Shown: positions 54,089-64,000 of the stretch, in pieces | Numbering within the stretch: the stretch's first letter is position 1 | How the letters are laid out: each line of letters opens with the position of its first letter | From: Bufo bufo | Taxonomy: Eukaryota; Chordata; Amphibia; Anura; Bufonidae | Reading direction: 5' to 3' | DNA length: 64,000 bases | Assembly (NCBI RefSeq): GCF_905171765.1 | Contig: NC_053390.1 | Coordinates: forward strand, 503,603,336 to 503,667,335 | Position numbers and translations under genes: made by a program | The notes under the pieces: model-generated | The model's database searches: none | What the model was told of the DNA's origin: nothing | The model's input: the letters and a program-made list of their open reading frames with translations, nothing else

Positions 54089-56161
54089 GAGAGAGAGTCA
54101 CTTGAGGAGTCACTGGAGAGTTACTTGCGAGCTGCTGTTTTTCTGGAAGTTCGTTGCCATCGGTGTTCTGGATTTTGGAGCATACCTGTTTCCACTCGTC
54201 CTGCTTCACCCGGTTTCACTGTGGGTCGCGTTTGCCCGTTAAACTGTGAGTCATCCACACGGTACAGCACGGGGCCTCACCATTTTGTCCCCCTGTACCA
54301 ACTCATTTTCATTTCACCACCGTTGAACTCATGTCAGGCTTCTCGCTTACAAGTCAGTTGCCAGTTTTCATATGTCTGTCATGCCTTTCTAGGATCATGC
54401 ATAAGAATGCGACTGCACAGGAGCTCCGCTCCGTTTACTAACCCAGCAGCAAGCCACCACAGGGGTATTGTTTTCAGTGTGTAATTACCACCCATTCCAG
54501 TCCTCATTCAGTCCACTAACCTGCATACTCACACACATCCATGCCCTTTTTCTGGATAAACTAGTACCATGATCTGGAAGTTTATACACTTGTACACATG
54601 CCCATCGGTTGCTCAATATAACACATGTCACACTGCAACACACCCTTCCTTTCCATGGACTTCACAGCTCGACATGCGCCACTGACACAGGGCCCCCTCT
54701 GCCTCCGGTCGGATCCTCCGCCCCTCCTGTCACGCTGCCGATGGCGGCCGGCCGCGTCTCCATGGCTGGTGTGCGCACGCGCTGCCCGGCGGTACTGCGC
54801 ATGCGCGGCGGATTCCGTCAGCGCATGCGCAGTGTCCCGACAGGCGTCCGCCGCCGCAGCTAGTACAGGGAGCCGCCGGCGGCTCTGTCCGGCCTCCCGG
54901 CTAGCCGGCGGAGCTCCGGAGCCCTAGCACAAATATAATTCAAAGAGGGTATGTCATTATTCCTGACATTGTGTACATTGATTGGATTTGGAACTACTGA
55001 CTCAAAAGGGCCCTTTCTAATATATGTACACCTTTCATATTGACCTGGGACATAGCAGGAGGGCTTTAGGGCCTTGCACATCCTACCCACCCACATAGGC
55101 AGCACGGTTCGTGGGGGCATCCAAGTCATGGTTGCTTCCAGGAACCACTTCATGTTAAACACTGCCATCAGGTCAAGCAGCTCTCATGGGGGACCGCATA
55201 CCCAACTGACTTGCACCCCGGTTGTCAGGCCAGGTCCTGGCATCCAAGTCATGGTTGCGTCCAGGAACCACTTCATGTTAAGCTTACTGCCATCAGGTCA
55301 AGCAGCTCTCATGGGGGACCGCATACCCAGCTGACTTGCACCCCGGTGGTCAGGCCAGGTCCTGGTATAATAAAATTAATAAATAAAAATAAAAAAAATT
55401 TAAACCCGCCATATAGTCCTCATGGTTACACGTTCCACTTTGGAATTTAAAATAATAAAAAAATAAAATTAAATTAAAACCCGCCATATAGTCCTCACGG
55501 TCACACGTTCCACAACGGTAATTCAAGCCACGGCACAGGCCTCATTCGCACGTCATCCGCCGGTCACCCTCACAGGCATGGCATTGTTTCGTACTCACGT
55601 CATGATCCTCTTAGGTCATGCTGCTGTTCGTACCACAGTCCACTCTCGTCATACTACTTTCTGTCTACCCCCTTTTAGGTGGTCAAGCTTAGACATATTT
55701 GCGCTACACTTGTGTCCTGTGAATTTTTCTTGCTACCAGGTACGTACACCTGCTCGTAAACAATTGTTCTCCTTACATTTCGGATGGTCCAGTTAGGGTC
55801 AGTGTGCTGGCATTAGGGGCACAGTAATCCCACTAGGTTACCCCCTCTTGGCTTCTCCATTAGTTAGTTGTCCCGCGAGGCCAACACCCCGCCTCGCATG
55901 TTGCATAGAGAGGGCCTCACCTGTCACTCCCTTCCCCTAGTTCTGTCTTACAGTCACCAAGAGGCCTCACACTCCTGCCACTACGACAAGTGGCCTCATT
56001 AACCCCTCGCGCCAACACATAGATAGAGCCTCTCAAGCCGCTTGGCAATTAGCAGGGCCTCATCTGTCACCATGCAAGTATAATATTTTCGCCGTTCGGC
56101 CTAGCTAGCTTGCCAGCACAATCTTTTGTTTCCCAACACTAATCAACTGTTTTGTTTTAGT
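54089..56161 (+). other. Long Ngaro leader with internal repeats
   Basis: 2.1 kb before ORF1. About 54700-54930 is GC-rich and possibly a separate insertion. 55118-55240 and 55241-55364 are two tandem copies of a ~124-bp unit (CATCCAAGTCATGGTTGC...GGTCCTGG). 55374-55440 and 55450-55514 repeat AAACCCGCCATATAGTCCTCA with A/T-rich spacers. No frame looks like a gene. Confidence 0.55.
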
Positions 56162-57300
56162 ATGTCTCTGGAAGGGGTAGAGAACTTCTCCCTACCTGGC
56201 ACCCCTGCTAGATCCGTCACTTCAGCCCAGGGAGACGGTCTAGCCAGTCCAGCATCCATCAGATCCTGGACAATCCCGCGCATAACAATGGAGTTGAGGA
56301 GACGGCAAATCCCCTTCCCCGCCACGGCAAGGAAAGCGGAGTTTTTCCGGCTACTGCGCACGTCAACTAATAACGTGGATGCATGGGAAGGACCTAGCCA
56401 GTCCAGTTCAGGGGATATACATGCTATCCTCTCTAATGACATCCATGTCCAAGGTCAACGCCAGGTTGGAGAGGCTGGAGTCGGTCACCATGACCCTCTC
56501 CTTGGCAGGGCCACCACCGGCGGCGTCACTGGCACCATCCGGATTGCCAACGATCACGCCAGCCGTTAACCTGGATGACCAAGAAGTCAGCCCGGCGCAC
56601 ATGATACCGGAGCACATAAAAAGAGATATCCTGGAAGGTAAGGATGTAAACCTGGCTTCCCTTCTGATTGCCTCCCAGGATGTGGTCGAGAACAAAACCT
56701 ATGCCTACGATGATTTTTCGGTTGTGGTCAAGTCCAGGGATGCCCGTCTTAATAGGAAACTGACTATTCCCGAATTTGTTCTGGCCTTTGGCATCTATAA
56801 GCATGTCATCTGTGCGGTCTACCCCAACAGAAGGGAGGAGTTCGACCTCTACATGCACAAACTGGTAGACCTGGGCAACAAATATGGGGGATCAGCCTTC
56901 TATGATTATCATAGATCTTTTTCGGCGAAAGTGGCGGGGGCCTTCTCCCAGTACGGAGTCCACTCCAACTGGGCAAGGATCGACACCGTCATATTTTGCC
57001 GACACTTCGCAGGCCTGAGGACACCAGCCTGTGCATACTGCTCCTCCACAGCCCACACCACCAATTTCTGTCCAAACACGGCAGACAGACATGCCCTCTC
57101 GCAAGGGGCCGGTCCCTCTGGGGTTTCGGACAAATCAGCCCGGGACAAACTGGGATGGCCAATCAAGTTTCTGGGCAAATCCCAGATTTGCAACAATTTC
57201 AACGAGGGGTCCTGCAATTACAGTGGGTGTAGATTGCTGCATATATGTACCAAATGTTTCAGGGCACATGCCAAGTCCATGTGTCCGAATAAAATGTTTG
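56162..57300 (+). pseudogene. Ngaro ORF1 (gag-like), one frameshift
   Basis: Starts MSLEGVENFSLPGTPA at 56162. Residues 35-70 (WTIPRITMELRRRQIPFPAT, then RKAEFFRLL) resemble a SAP-type DNA-binding helix pair. A frameshift near 56430 moves to the frame that continues into RT. Two Cys/His motifs follow: CAYCSSTAHTTNFCP and CNNFNEGSCNYSGCRLLHIC with a further CTKC...CP, a combination typical of ORF1 in Ngaro/DIRS elements. The role is presumably nucleic-acid packaging. ORF1 and RT are fused in one frame here. Confidence 0.75.
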
Positions 57301-58894
57301 CAAAACCATATCCAACGACCATCAATATGCCAGTTTTCACTGCGTTCATGTCACAACACCCATCCAGGCATCTCACAGATTTCCTCGTTTCAGGCTTGAC
57401 AGAAGGCTTCCACACGGGTATCCTGCACATGCCAACTGGCACCCTGGAATGTCCCAATCTTCAATCCACCCAACACAACCTCACTGCAATTGACGCCCTC
57501 ATAACCCAAGAAGTAACAGAGGGCTTCGTGTTAGGGCCTTTCAAAACCCCCCCTTTCGCCACATGGCGCACCAACCCCATTGGCATCGTCACTGGGAAAT
57601 CTTCCCTGAAACAGAGGCTCATCGTCGACTTGTCGGCGCCCCACGGTTCAGCCAACCCCAGTCTCAACTCCCTCATTCCCTCTGAGGAATTCTCCCTGCA
57701 ATACACCACCATAGATCACGCCATCACCGCCATCATACAAGCAGGGGTTGGAGCATGGCTCAGCAAAACCGACATCGAATTACTACCAATACACCCTACA
57801 CTGTGGCACCTTCACGGCATCAAGTGGTCCGGAGACTACTATTTTTTCTCCCGGTTGACTTTTGGATCCAAGAGTAGCTCGGCCATTTTTGACACATTTG
57901 CGGAAGCATTATGCTGGTTGCTTTTAAACATAGCAAGATGCCCAATGGTATTACATTACCTTGATGATTTCCTTCTGGTGGAAGAAAACACTCCCCCCCC
58001 CCCCCCTCCAGCCTCAGAGCCACCATCAAGCTGTTCAAGGAACTGGGGGTACCCATCTCCACCAAGAAAATAGAGGGGCCAGACACAGTCATCACCTTCT
58101 TGGGTATTCAGTTGGATTCAGCCTCAATGCAAGCCAGTTTGCGATCCGGGAAGATTCAGGACATGCTCGCCCACATAGACAACTACCTTCAACTCGGCAC
58201 CTGCAACCGCAAAGAACTACAGTCCCTGCTGGGCTCCCTGAACTTTGCCATGCGTATCATACCTCAGGGTCGCTCATTTATATCACGACTGCTGCACCTC
58301 TTCCCTTTTTTCCTACACGACTAGCATAGGTTGTCCCTGGATGCCCACGCTACGGCAGATCTGGGCATGTGGAGGAGATTTCTATCCACCTGGAATGGCA
58401 GGAGCATGTTCCTCCCCCAGCTATCGGACTCTTCCCCCTCTATCTGGTCAGATGCGGCATCTACCACAGGCTTCGCGGCCATTTTTGGGAACGATTGGCT
58501 GTGGGGCAGCTGGCCTTCTGCAGTCCAGGATCTGGAAGGATTTTCCACTACCTCAGCTCTCTTCGAGATATATCCCATCGTGGCTGCTGCCGTGGTGTGG
58601 GGTCATTTATGGGCAAACATGTCGGTCCGGTGCTATTCAGACAACCAGGCAACCTGTCAGATCATCAACAAAGGTCGTTCCAAATCCCTAACAATCCTGA
58701 GGTTCCTGCGGAAACTCACTTGGTTGGCAGCTTGCAACAATTTTTTCTTACATTGCTTCCATGTCCCAGGGGTGTGCAATACGGCAGCTGACAATCTGTC
58801 TCGCTTTAAATTTCAGGCATTTCATCAGGCTCTCCCGTCAGCGACGCCCACGGCCACCATCACTCCATCGTTTCCACAGCTCATTCTGGACTAG
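57300..58894 (+). pseudogene. Ngaro reverse transcriptase and RNase H
   Basis: The RT part has NPIGIVTGKSSLKQRLIVDL, then FGSKSSSAIFDTFAEAL and the catalytic VLHYLDDFLLV near 57955-57985. A run of 16 C (57993-58008) shifts the frame. The second frame has FLGIQLDSASMQA, LLGSLNFAMRIIP, one in-frame TAG (58322-58324) and then RNase H with IWSDAASTTGFAAIF and VRCYSDNQATCQIIN, ending at 58894. The DIRS-type RNase H directly follows RT. The C-run and the TAG are the only visible defects. Confidence 0.85.
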
Positions 58895-58902
58895 AAGTCA
58901 TC

Positions 58903-59832
58903 ATGCGGCATAGCCAGACTTTGTCCCGATTAGCACTATCAGACAACACGCATAGAACATACAACAGAGCGTTCACACTATTCAACAGGTTCCTGTTGGA
59001 ACACAACATCACGCACCCTTTTGTCATGACTTCTCTTCTGGGGTTTGCTTCTTTCTGCCACCTTAAACTCAAAATGTCATACAACACCATCAAACTATAT
59101 CTCACTGGCATTCAACACCATATGCTAATCTTACACCCCAATAACATCAGTTTCATGGTCTCGCACCAAATCAAAACCATACTCAGAGGTATTCAGAAGG
59201 CGGAACCCGCACGTTCAGACCAGAGGCTACCCATAAACAATCATATTTTCAAGGCATTATCCGACTTACTAGACGCCAAGCCTTTTGAAGCAGATACCAA
59301 CTCCATCATCAAAACAGCAATTTACTTGGCATTCTACGGATTCCTGAGGCCCGGGGAATTCACTACAACCTCCACGACCCAAATCACACCTTGTCTCCTT
59401 TTCTCCCACTTGGCGAAACACATGGATCATTACATCCTGACCTTACCTCATTCCAAGAACAGTCAGCGTATACCCGTCAACATTCCGTATTACCCTATGC
59501 ACAACAGATGGTGTCCAGTCAGGGTTCTGGATGCTTACATGCAGCGTCACAAGTTTCTACCCTCTCAACCGCTACTTCAACTACATGGTTCGGTACTCAC
59601 CACCACCACCTTCATGACTCATGTCAGGTCATCACTCACACAACTGGGCCTCAACGCAGCCAACTACTCAGGGCACTCCTTTCGCATAGGAGCCGCGTCC
59701 ACAGCCTCCAGTGACAACATCCCTACTCATGTCATCAAAAAATTAGGGCGCTGGAAATCATCCGCTTACTCGCGATACATTCCCAATCCAGTACAAGAGT
59801 TAAGAGATGCCTTCCAAAACATGTCGGGTTGA
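58903..59832 (+). CDS. Ngaro tyrosine recombinase
   Basis: A 309-residue open frame without defects. The N-terminal 110 residues form the core-binding helical domain (TLSRLALSDNTHRTYNRAF). The catalytic domain has Arg149 in FYGFLRPGEF, His258 and Arg261 in GHSFRIGAAS, Trp284 in LGRWKSS and the nucleophile Tyr292 in AYSRYI. It would join the circular cDNA to the target without a target duplication. It starts nine bases after the RNase H stop. The intact reading frame suggests recent mobility or use in trans. Confidence 0.92.
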   Translation: MRHSQTLSRLALSDNTHRTYNRAFTLFNRFLLEHNITHPFVMTSLLGFASFCHLKLKMSYNTIKLYLTGIQHHMLILHPNNISFMVSHQIKTILRGIQKAEPARSDQRLPINNHIFKALSDLLDAKPFEADTNSIIKTAIYLAFYGFLRPGEFTTTSTTQITPCLLFSHLAKHMDHYILTLPHSKNSQRIPVNIPYYPMHNRWCPVRVLDAYMQRHKFLPSQPLLQLHGSVLTTTTFMTHVRSSLTQLGLNAANYSGHSFRIGAASTASSDNIPTHVIKKLGRWKSSAYSRYIPNPVQELRDAFQNMSG

Positions 59833-59880
59833 GCTATTCATGTATTAATTGACTACAATAAACTGGTTACTTCCATTTTT

Positions 59881-59996
59881 GCCCTCTTCTTTCTCAGGCC
59901 TACTTCATCCTCGGTTTCGGCACACCACAACCGTCTGCGCTTATTTCCCTGCTTTCCTAGGGCTCTTCACTGTACTATTGTAAGCGCCTAACACAA
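59881..59996 (+). repeat. Split direct repeat B1
   Basis: 116 bp, GCCCTCTTCTTTCTCAGG to CCTAACACAA; it matches B2 with two or three differences. It is immediately followed by A2. Confidence 0.9.
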
Positions 59997-60002
59997 GTGT
60001 TA
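59989..60002. promoter_or_regulatory. Putative recombinase crossover site at the B1-A2 junction
   Basis: TAACAC-AA-GTGTTA: 6-bp inverted arms around a 2-bp core exactly at the B1/A2 boundary. In the circular intermediate the outer ends (GTGTTA of A1 and TAACACAA of B2) would recreate the same sequence. Confidence 0.6.
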
Positions 60003-60105
60003 AGGCAATTTGCCTGGATTTGTGGGAGGGGCTGAGTTCCGCCTCCAGCCTATTTAAGGCACTCCCCTTACCTGGCTCCTGCACCGTCTGAGGTCTGAGC
60101 TTTTG
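59997..60105 (+). repeat. Split direct repeat A2
   Basis: Copy of A1. It is separated from B2 by 59 bp (60106-60164) with no counterpart elsewhere in the element. Confidence 0.9.
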
Positions 60106-60164
60106 ACCCTCCCACCACTCCACTCATTCGCACTCATTTCTTCCATATCTTTTTCCTTGGGTAG

Positions 60165-60280
60165 GCCCTCTTCTTTCTCAGGCCTACTTCATCCTCGGTT
60201 TCGGCACAACACAACCGACTGCGCTTATTTCCCTGCTTTCCTAGGGCTCTTCACTGTACTATTGTAAGCGCCTAACACAA
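60165..60280 (+). repeat. Split direct repeat B2
   Basis: Copy of B1. Its end CCTAACACAA is directly followed by (TA)n. Confidence 0.9.
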
Positions 60281-60302
60281 ATATATATATATATATATAT
60301 AT
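60281..60302. repeat. (TA)n microsatellite between Ngaro and PLE2
   Basis: About 11 TA units. Probably the other half of the array at 53943-53977, separated by the Ngaro insertion. Confidence 0.85.
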
Positions 60303-60458
60303 ACATGGAAAAGGTCAGGCAGCACTCCTTCAAACACAGCTGTAGTTGTATGGGTGCCCGCGGTGGTCCCTCGATATAGGACGGAATCAGTAGAGAAAGA
60401 AAATCCGCAGCACTCCTTCAAGTAAAAAATGTGCAATTTATTCACACATGTCAGCAAA

Positions 60459-60495
60459 GACAACGTTTCGGTCCTCTCACAGGGCCTTTCTCAAG
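60459..60495 (-). ncRNA. Degenerate hammerhead-like motif, left PLE2 arm
   Basis: The minus strand reads CTTGAGAAAGG, stem, GACCGAAACGTTGTC. GAAACGTTGTC is the usual 3' core of PLE hammerheads (short stem III AC/GT then the GTC site). The 5' core CTTGAGAA departs from CTGANGA at two places, so activity is doubtful. Confidence 0.4.
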
Positions 60496-61252
60496 TCAAG
60501 TGAACATAAAAGTGCATAGTGCAAAAATAAATACATCTCTACATCATGACCTATTCCATTATTGGCCAATAGGGTACTAGTGCACTCCCATTCGTGGGTG
60601 GGCTTCAATTCATATAATTAACTCCACATATTAACATACACACCAACGAAGGTCAGGGCATATCAGTGATACATTCAATAATAATCAATCATCATAAGTG
60701 TATACAAGTGCGTATACTAAAGTGAACAGTGCAATTTAAAAAGGCATTGACTATATTACCTTGCCGCAAGCCTGACCGTGGACCAAGAAGCGAGGGGAGA
60801 AGGCGTCTTTGCTTGTGCTGGAGCACGCCACTCATCCGCGTCCACTGCTCCTTACTGCGCATGTATCTAACCCATTTCCTTTATGACGCAACATATATTA
60901 GTCATGCGTCGCCTCTAGGGTGGAAGCCAACGTGGTGACGCACGATCGACTACTTCCGAGCGCAGCGCACATGCAAAGTGTGCGTCAGCACGCAGTCCAA
61001 TCGTCCGCGCCCCACCACGAGTCCATATCCACCATCTTAGTTTCAGGCATTTGTTTGGGCAATATTATTATGCCTCCATATAACCCCATATTTCATCATC
61101 CCTATCCAGTGCCCTGCACAGGCAAGAGTCAAGGCAATAATCAAGGCATACAAAAATATATATTAGCATAGACATATCACTGTAGCTTCCATTTAATTCA
61201 CCTTATACAGAGAGCAGACAACATCAGACCATAAGTCCTGCAGACTGGGTAT

Positions 61253-62246
61253 CTAGCCAACCATTCCTCCTGTTACCCTAAATTCCACATTTAACCCTTT
61301 CGGTTTCAGGGTATCCAGCCGAAAAATCCACCTTAGCTCAGTTTTCTTTAATTTACTTAATCGGTCCCCTCCTCTCTCCAATGGTTTAACATGGTCTATA
61401 ATCATAAATTTTAGATCACTTTCTTTATGGTTTTTTTCAGCAAAATGCTTTGATACGGGCAAATCTCTTCTTTTATTCCTAATAGATTGTCTATGGTTAT
61501 TCAACCTAGTCTTTAGATCACAAGTAGTTTCGCCAACATATAATTTTTTACAGGGGCACCATAGTACATATATCACCCATGACGAATCACAGGTGAGATA
61601 ATGTCTTATGTCAAAGGTCTCACCCGTGTCTGGATGTGAGAACACAGATCCCTTGGCCATCTGTTTACAGTTCACACATCCCAGACACGGGAAAGAGCCC
61701 GTGCGCCTTGTTTTAAGAAACGTCTGTCTCAATTGTCCTTTGTCTGGTACTTTAGAGTGTACTACCTTATCCCTGATGTTCCCTGCTCTTCTATATGCCA
61801 TCATAGGCGAATTTTTAAAAGCCGCAATGTTGGGGTGTCCACTGCTCAATAACCCCCAATGTCGCCTCACTATCTTTTCAATATCAGGACTCAACTCGTT
61901 GTATGATGATACAAACGGCAATCTGTCACTAGTCTGTCTTTGTTTGGGGGTCAACAATTTATCTCTAGAGATCTTTTTGGCTCTTTCCGCATGTTTTTTT
62001 ACTAACTTTTTAGGATACCCCCTATCTATAAAGGATTGTTCCATATTTTTCATCGCTGAATTCATATTCTCATCTTTGTCAACTATTCTCCGTACACGAA
62101 GCATTTGACTGTACGGCAGAGAATCTACCATCCTTCTTGGATGCCCACTAGTAAAATGCAACAATGTGTTCTTATCTGTGGCCTTAATATTCAAATCCAT
62201 ATGTACCTGTTCGTCCTCAATATATACTTGTGTATCCAAGTATTGC
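61253..62246 (-). pseudogene. PLE2 C-terminal fragment with GIY-YIG, minus-strand copy
   Basis: Open from the truncation point to 61253. It starts in the RT thumb (YLDTQVYIEDEQVHMDLNI, then NTLLHFTSGHPRRMVDSLPY). It then has the PLE spacer (RLPFVSSYNELSPDIEKIV), the Cys-rich FPCLGCVNC with VFSHPDTGE, and the nuclease (YVLWCPCKKLYVGE, then RLNNHRQSI). The RT catalytic region is missing. The sequence differs clearly from PLE1, so this is a separate family. Confidence 0.87.
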
Positions 62247-63118
62247 ATTCTCTGCCGTACAGTCAAATGCTTCGTGTACGGAGAATAGTTGACAAAGATG
62301 AGAATATGAATTCAGCGATGAAAAATATGGAACAATCCTTTATAGATAGGGGGTATCCTAAAAAGTTAGTAAAAAAACATGCGGAAAGAGCCAAAAAGAT
62401 CTCTAGAGATGAATTGTTGACCCCCAAACAAAGACAGACTAGTGACAGATTGCCGTTTGTATCATCATACAACGAGTTGAGTCCTGATATTGAAAAGATA
62501 GTGAGGCGACATTGGGGGTTATTGAGCAGTGGACACCCCAACATTGCGGCTTTTAAAAATTTGCCTATGATGGCATATAGAAGAGCAGGGAACATCAGGG
62601 ATAAGGTAGTACACTCTAAAGTACCAGACAAAGGACAATTGAGACAGACGTTTCTTAAAACAAGGCGCACGGGCTCTTTCCCGTGTCTGGGATGTGTGAA
62701 CTGTAAACAGATGGCCAAGGGATCTGTGTTCTCACATCCAGACACGGGTGAGACCTTTGACATAAGACATTATCTCACCTGTGATTCATCATGGGTGATA
62801 TATGTACTATGGTGCCCCTGTAAAAAATTATATGTTGGTGAAACTACTTGTGATCTAAAGACTAGGTTGAATAACCATAGACAATCTATTAGGAATAAAA
62901 GAAGAGATTTGCCCGTATCAAAGCATTTTGCTGAAAAAAACCATAAAGAAAGTGATCTAAAATTTATGATTATAGACCATGTTAAACCATTGGAGAGAGG
63001 AGGGGACCGATTAAGTAAATTAAAGAAAACTGAGCTAAGGTGGATTTTTCGGCTGGATACCCTGAAACCGAAAGGGTTAAATGTGGAATTTAGGGTAACA
63101 GCAGGAATGGTTGGCTAG
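62247..63118 (+). pseudogene. PLE2 C-terminal fragment with GIY-YIG, plus-strand copy
   Basis: Begins at SLPYSQMLRVRRIVDKD and runs without stops to 63118. It carries the same spacer, Cys-rich motif and GIY-YIG nuclease as the minus-strand copy, with only a few substitutions (for example Glu for Lys in ISRDELLTP, Leu for Ser in KNLPMM). No RT is left. Confidence 0.87.
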
Positions 63119-63875
63119 ATACCCAGTCTGCAGGACTTATGGTCTGATGTTGTCTGCTCTCTGTATAAGGTGAATTAAATGGAAGCTACAGTGATATGTC
63201 TATGCTAATATATATTTTTGTATGCATTGATTATTGCCTTGACTCTTGCCTGTGCCGGGCACTGGATAGGGATGATGAAATATGGGGTTATATGGAGGCA
63301 TAATAATATTGCCCAAACAAATGCCTGAAACTAAGATGGTGGATATGGACTCGTGGTGGGGCGCGGACGATTGGACTGCGTGCTGACGCACACTTTGCAT
63401 GTGCGCTGCGCTCGGAAGTAGTCGATCGTGCGTCACCACGTTGGCTTCCACCCTAGAGGCGACGCATGACTAATATATGCTGCGTCATAAAGGAAATGGG
63501 TTAGATACATGCGCAGTAAGGAGCAGTGGACGCGGATGAGTGGCGTGCTCCAGCACAAGCAAATACGCCTTCTCCCCTCGCTTCTTGGTCCACGGTCAGG
63601 CTTGCGGCAAGGTAATATAGTCAATGCCTTTTTAAATTGCACTGTTCACTTTAGTATACGCACTTGTATACACTTATGATGATTGATTATTATTGAATGT
63701 ATCACTGATATGCCCTGACCTTCGTTGGTGTGTATGTTAATATGTGGAGTTAATTATATGAATTGAAGCCCACCCACGAATGGGAGTGCACTAGTACCCT
63801 ATTGGCCAATAATGGAATGGGTCATGATGTAGAGATGTATTTATTTTTGCACTATGCACTTTTATGTTCACTTGA

Positions 63876-63912
63876 CTTGAGAAAGGCCCTGTGAGAGGAC
63901 CGAAACGTTGTC
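63876..63912 (+). ncRNA. Degenerate hammerhead-like motif, right PLE2 arm
   Basis: Mirror copy of 60459-60495 with the same GAAACGTTGTC core and the same departures in the 5' core. TTTATGTTCAC upstream and GTGTGAATAAA downstream could pair partly as an outer stem I. Confidence 0.4.
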
Positions 63913-63978
63913 TTTGCTGACATGTGTGAATAAATTGCACATTTTTTACTTGAAGGAGTGCTGCGGATTTTCTTTCTC

Positions 63979-64000
63979 TATATATATATATATATATATA
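63979..64000. repeat. (TA)n microsatellite at the window end
   Basis: It begins at the tip of the right PLE2 arm and runs off the window. Confidence 0.85.

Larger units (their letters stand above)
53980..60280 (+). mobile_element. Ngaro/DIRS-type retroelement with split direct repeats
   Basis: A complete-looking 6.3-kb element. The repeats are A1 (53980-54088), B1 (59881-59996), A2 (59997-60105) and B2 (60165-60280), in the order A1-genes-B1-A2-B2, which defines Ngaro/PAT-like elements. It encodes ORF1, RT/RNase H and a tyrosine recombinase on the plus strand. TA repeats lie directly on both sides and there is no target duplication, as expected of recombinase-based integration. Confidence 0.92.
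60303..63980. mobile_element. Penelope-like element 2, head-to-head palindrome
   Basis: Arms 60391-62125 and 62247-63980 (1735 and 1734 bp) are near-identical inverted copies around a 121-bp spacer that belongs to the minus-strand copy. An extra 88 bp at 60303-60390 precedes the left arm and repeats GGCAGCACTCCTTCAA. Both copies are 5' truncated; no RT palm is present. It is flanked by (TA)n at both ends. Confidence 0.88.

Noticed and set aside
54609..54927. Two overlapping GC-rich plus-strand frames
   Set aside because: They owe their length to GC content in the Ngaro leader and show no conserved motif.
61608..62108. 166-codon frame opposite PLE2 (and 62263-62763)
   Set aside because: Mirror-image shadows of the PLE2 reading frame in the two arms.
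48194..63980. Treating the two palindromes purely as assembly artefacts
   Set aside because: The arms carry distinct substitutions, one arm has a LINE insertion the other lacks, and head-to-head copies are typical of PLEs; still, long reads should confirm them.

Overview
This window looks like a piece of a large, transposon-rich anuran (frog or toad) genome. That call rests on the mix of repeats, not on a host gene: MITEs with TTAA targets and T2/Kolobok-type ends, Tc1 (DD34E) and DD41D mariners, nested Ty3/Gypsy chromoviruses, an ERV-like retroelement, a Ngaro/DIRS-type tyrosine-recombinase retroelement and Penelope-like elements (PLEs) with GIY-YIG endonuclease. No rRNA gene, intact tRNA gene, CRISPR array or bacterial-type operon is visible. 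The only likely host coding sequence is one 133-bp exon at 47888-48020 that looks like half of a class I cytokine-receptor fibronectin domain. The window is probably mostly intron.

Layout. 1-7508: long AT-rich repeats built of ~350-bp modules, with TTAAGGAC-type ends, in both orientations. They are interrupted by a foldback MITE, a solo LTR with a perfect ATATC duplication, and a nearly intact DD41D mariner (4657-6302). 7509-12361: mixed MITEs, a Tc1 end split by a Harbinger-like MITE, a decayed relative of the DD41D mariner, two minisatellites, and a foldback element whose arm is split by a solo LTR (ACTGG duplication). 12362-21726: a minus-strand ERV-like retroelement with gag, protease, a second protease-like domain, reverse transcriptase and RNase H. 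It has a tRNA-Gln-like primer site and a foreign LTR in pol, and it lacks integrase and its 3' LTR. 21727-28303: minisatellite, a tandem array with a tRNA-like core, then more AT-rich modular repeats.

28304-44694: a three-level nest of minus-strand Gypsy elements. Chromovirus D sits in the AT-rich repeat. Gypsy B abuts the broken LTR of D. Chromovirus C (29411-34769, GGGAT duplication) sits in B. C and D both carry a short sequence next to the 5' LTR that is complementary to the predicted start of their own RNA, the arrangement of Tf1/sushi-type self-priming.

45617-48146: a dead Tc1 element, a MITE-like stretch and the putative receptor exon. 48147-64000: two large PLE palindromes (PLE1, PLE2), each with head-to-head copies, flanked by (TA)n. 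A complete Ngaro-like element lies in the (TA)n tract between them. PLE1 carries a well-formed type I hammerhead ribozyme motif in both arms.

The elements do not form one pathway; they record successive insertions. The signals I rate most worth following are the (TA)n-PLE-Ngaro-PLE architecture, the PLE1 junction at a 14-bp palindrome, the hammerhead motifs, the two self-priming sites, the duplicated protease-like domain in the ERV-like element, and the orphan receptor exon.
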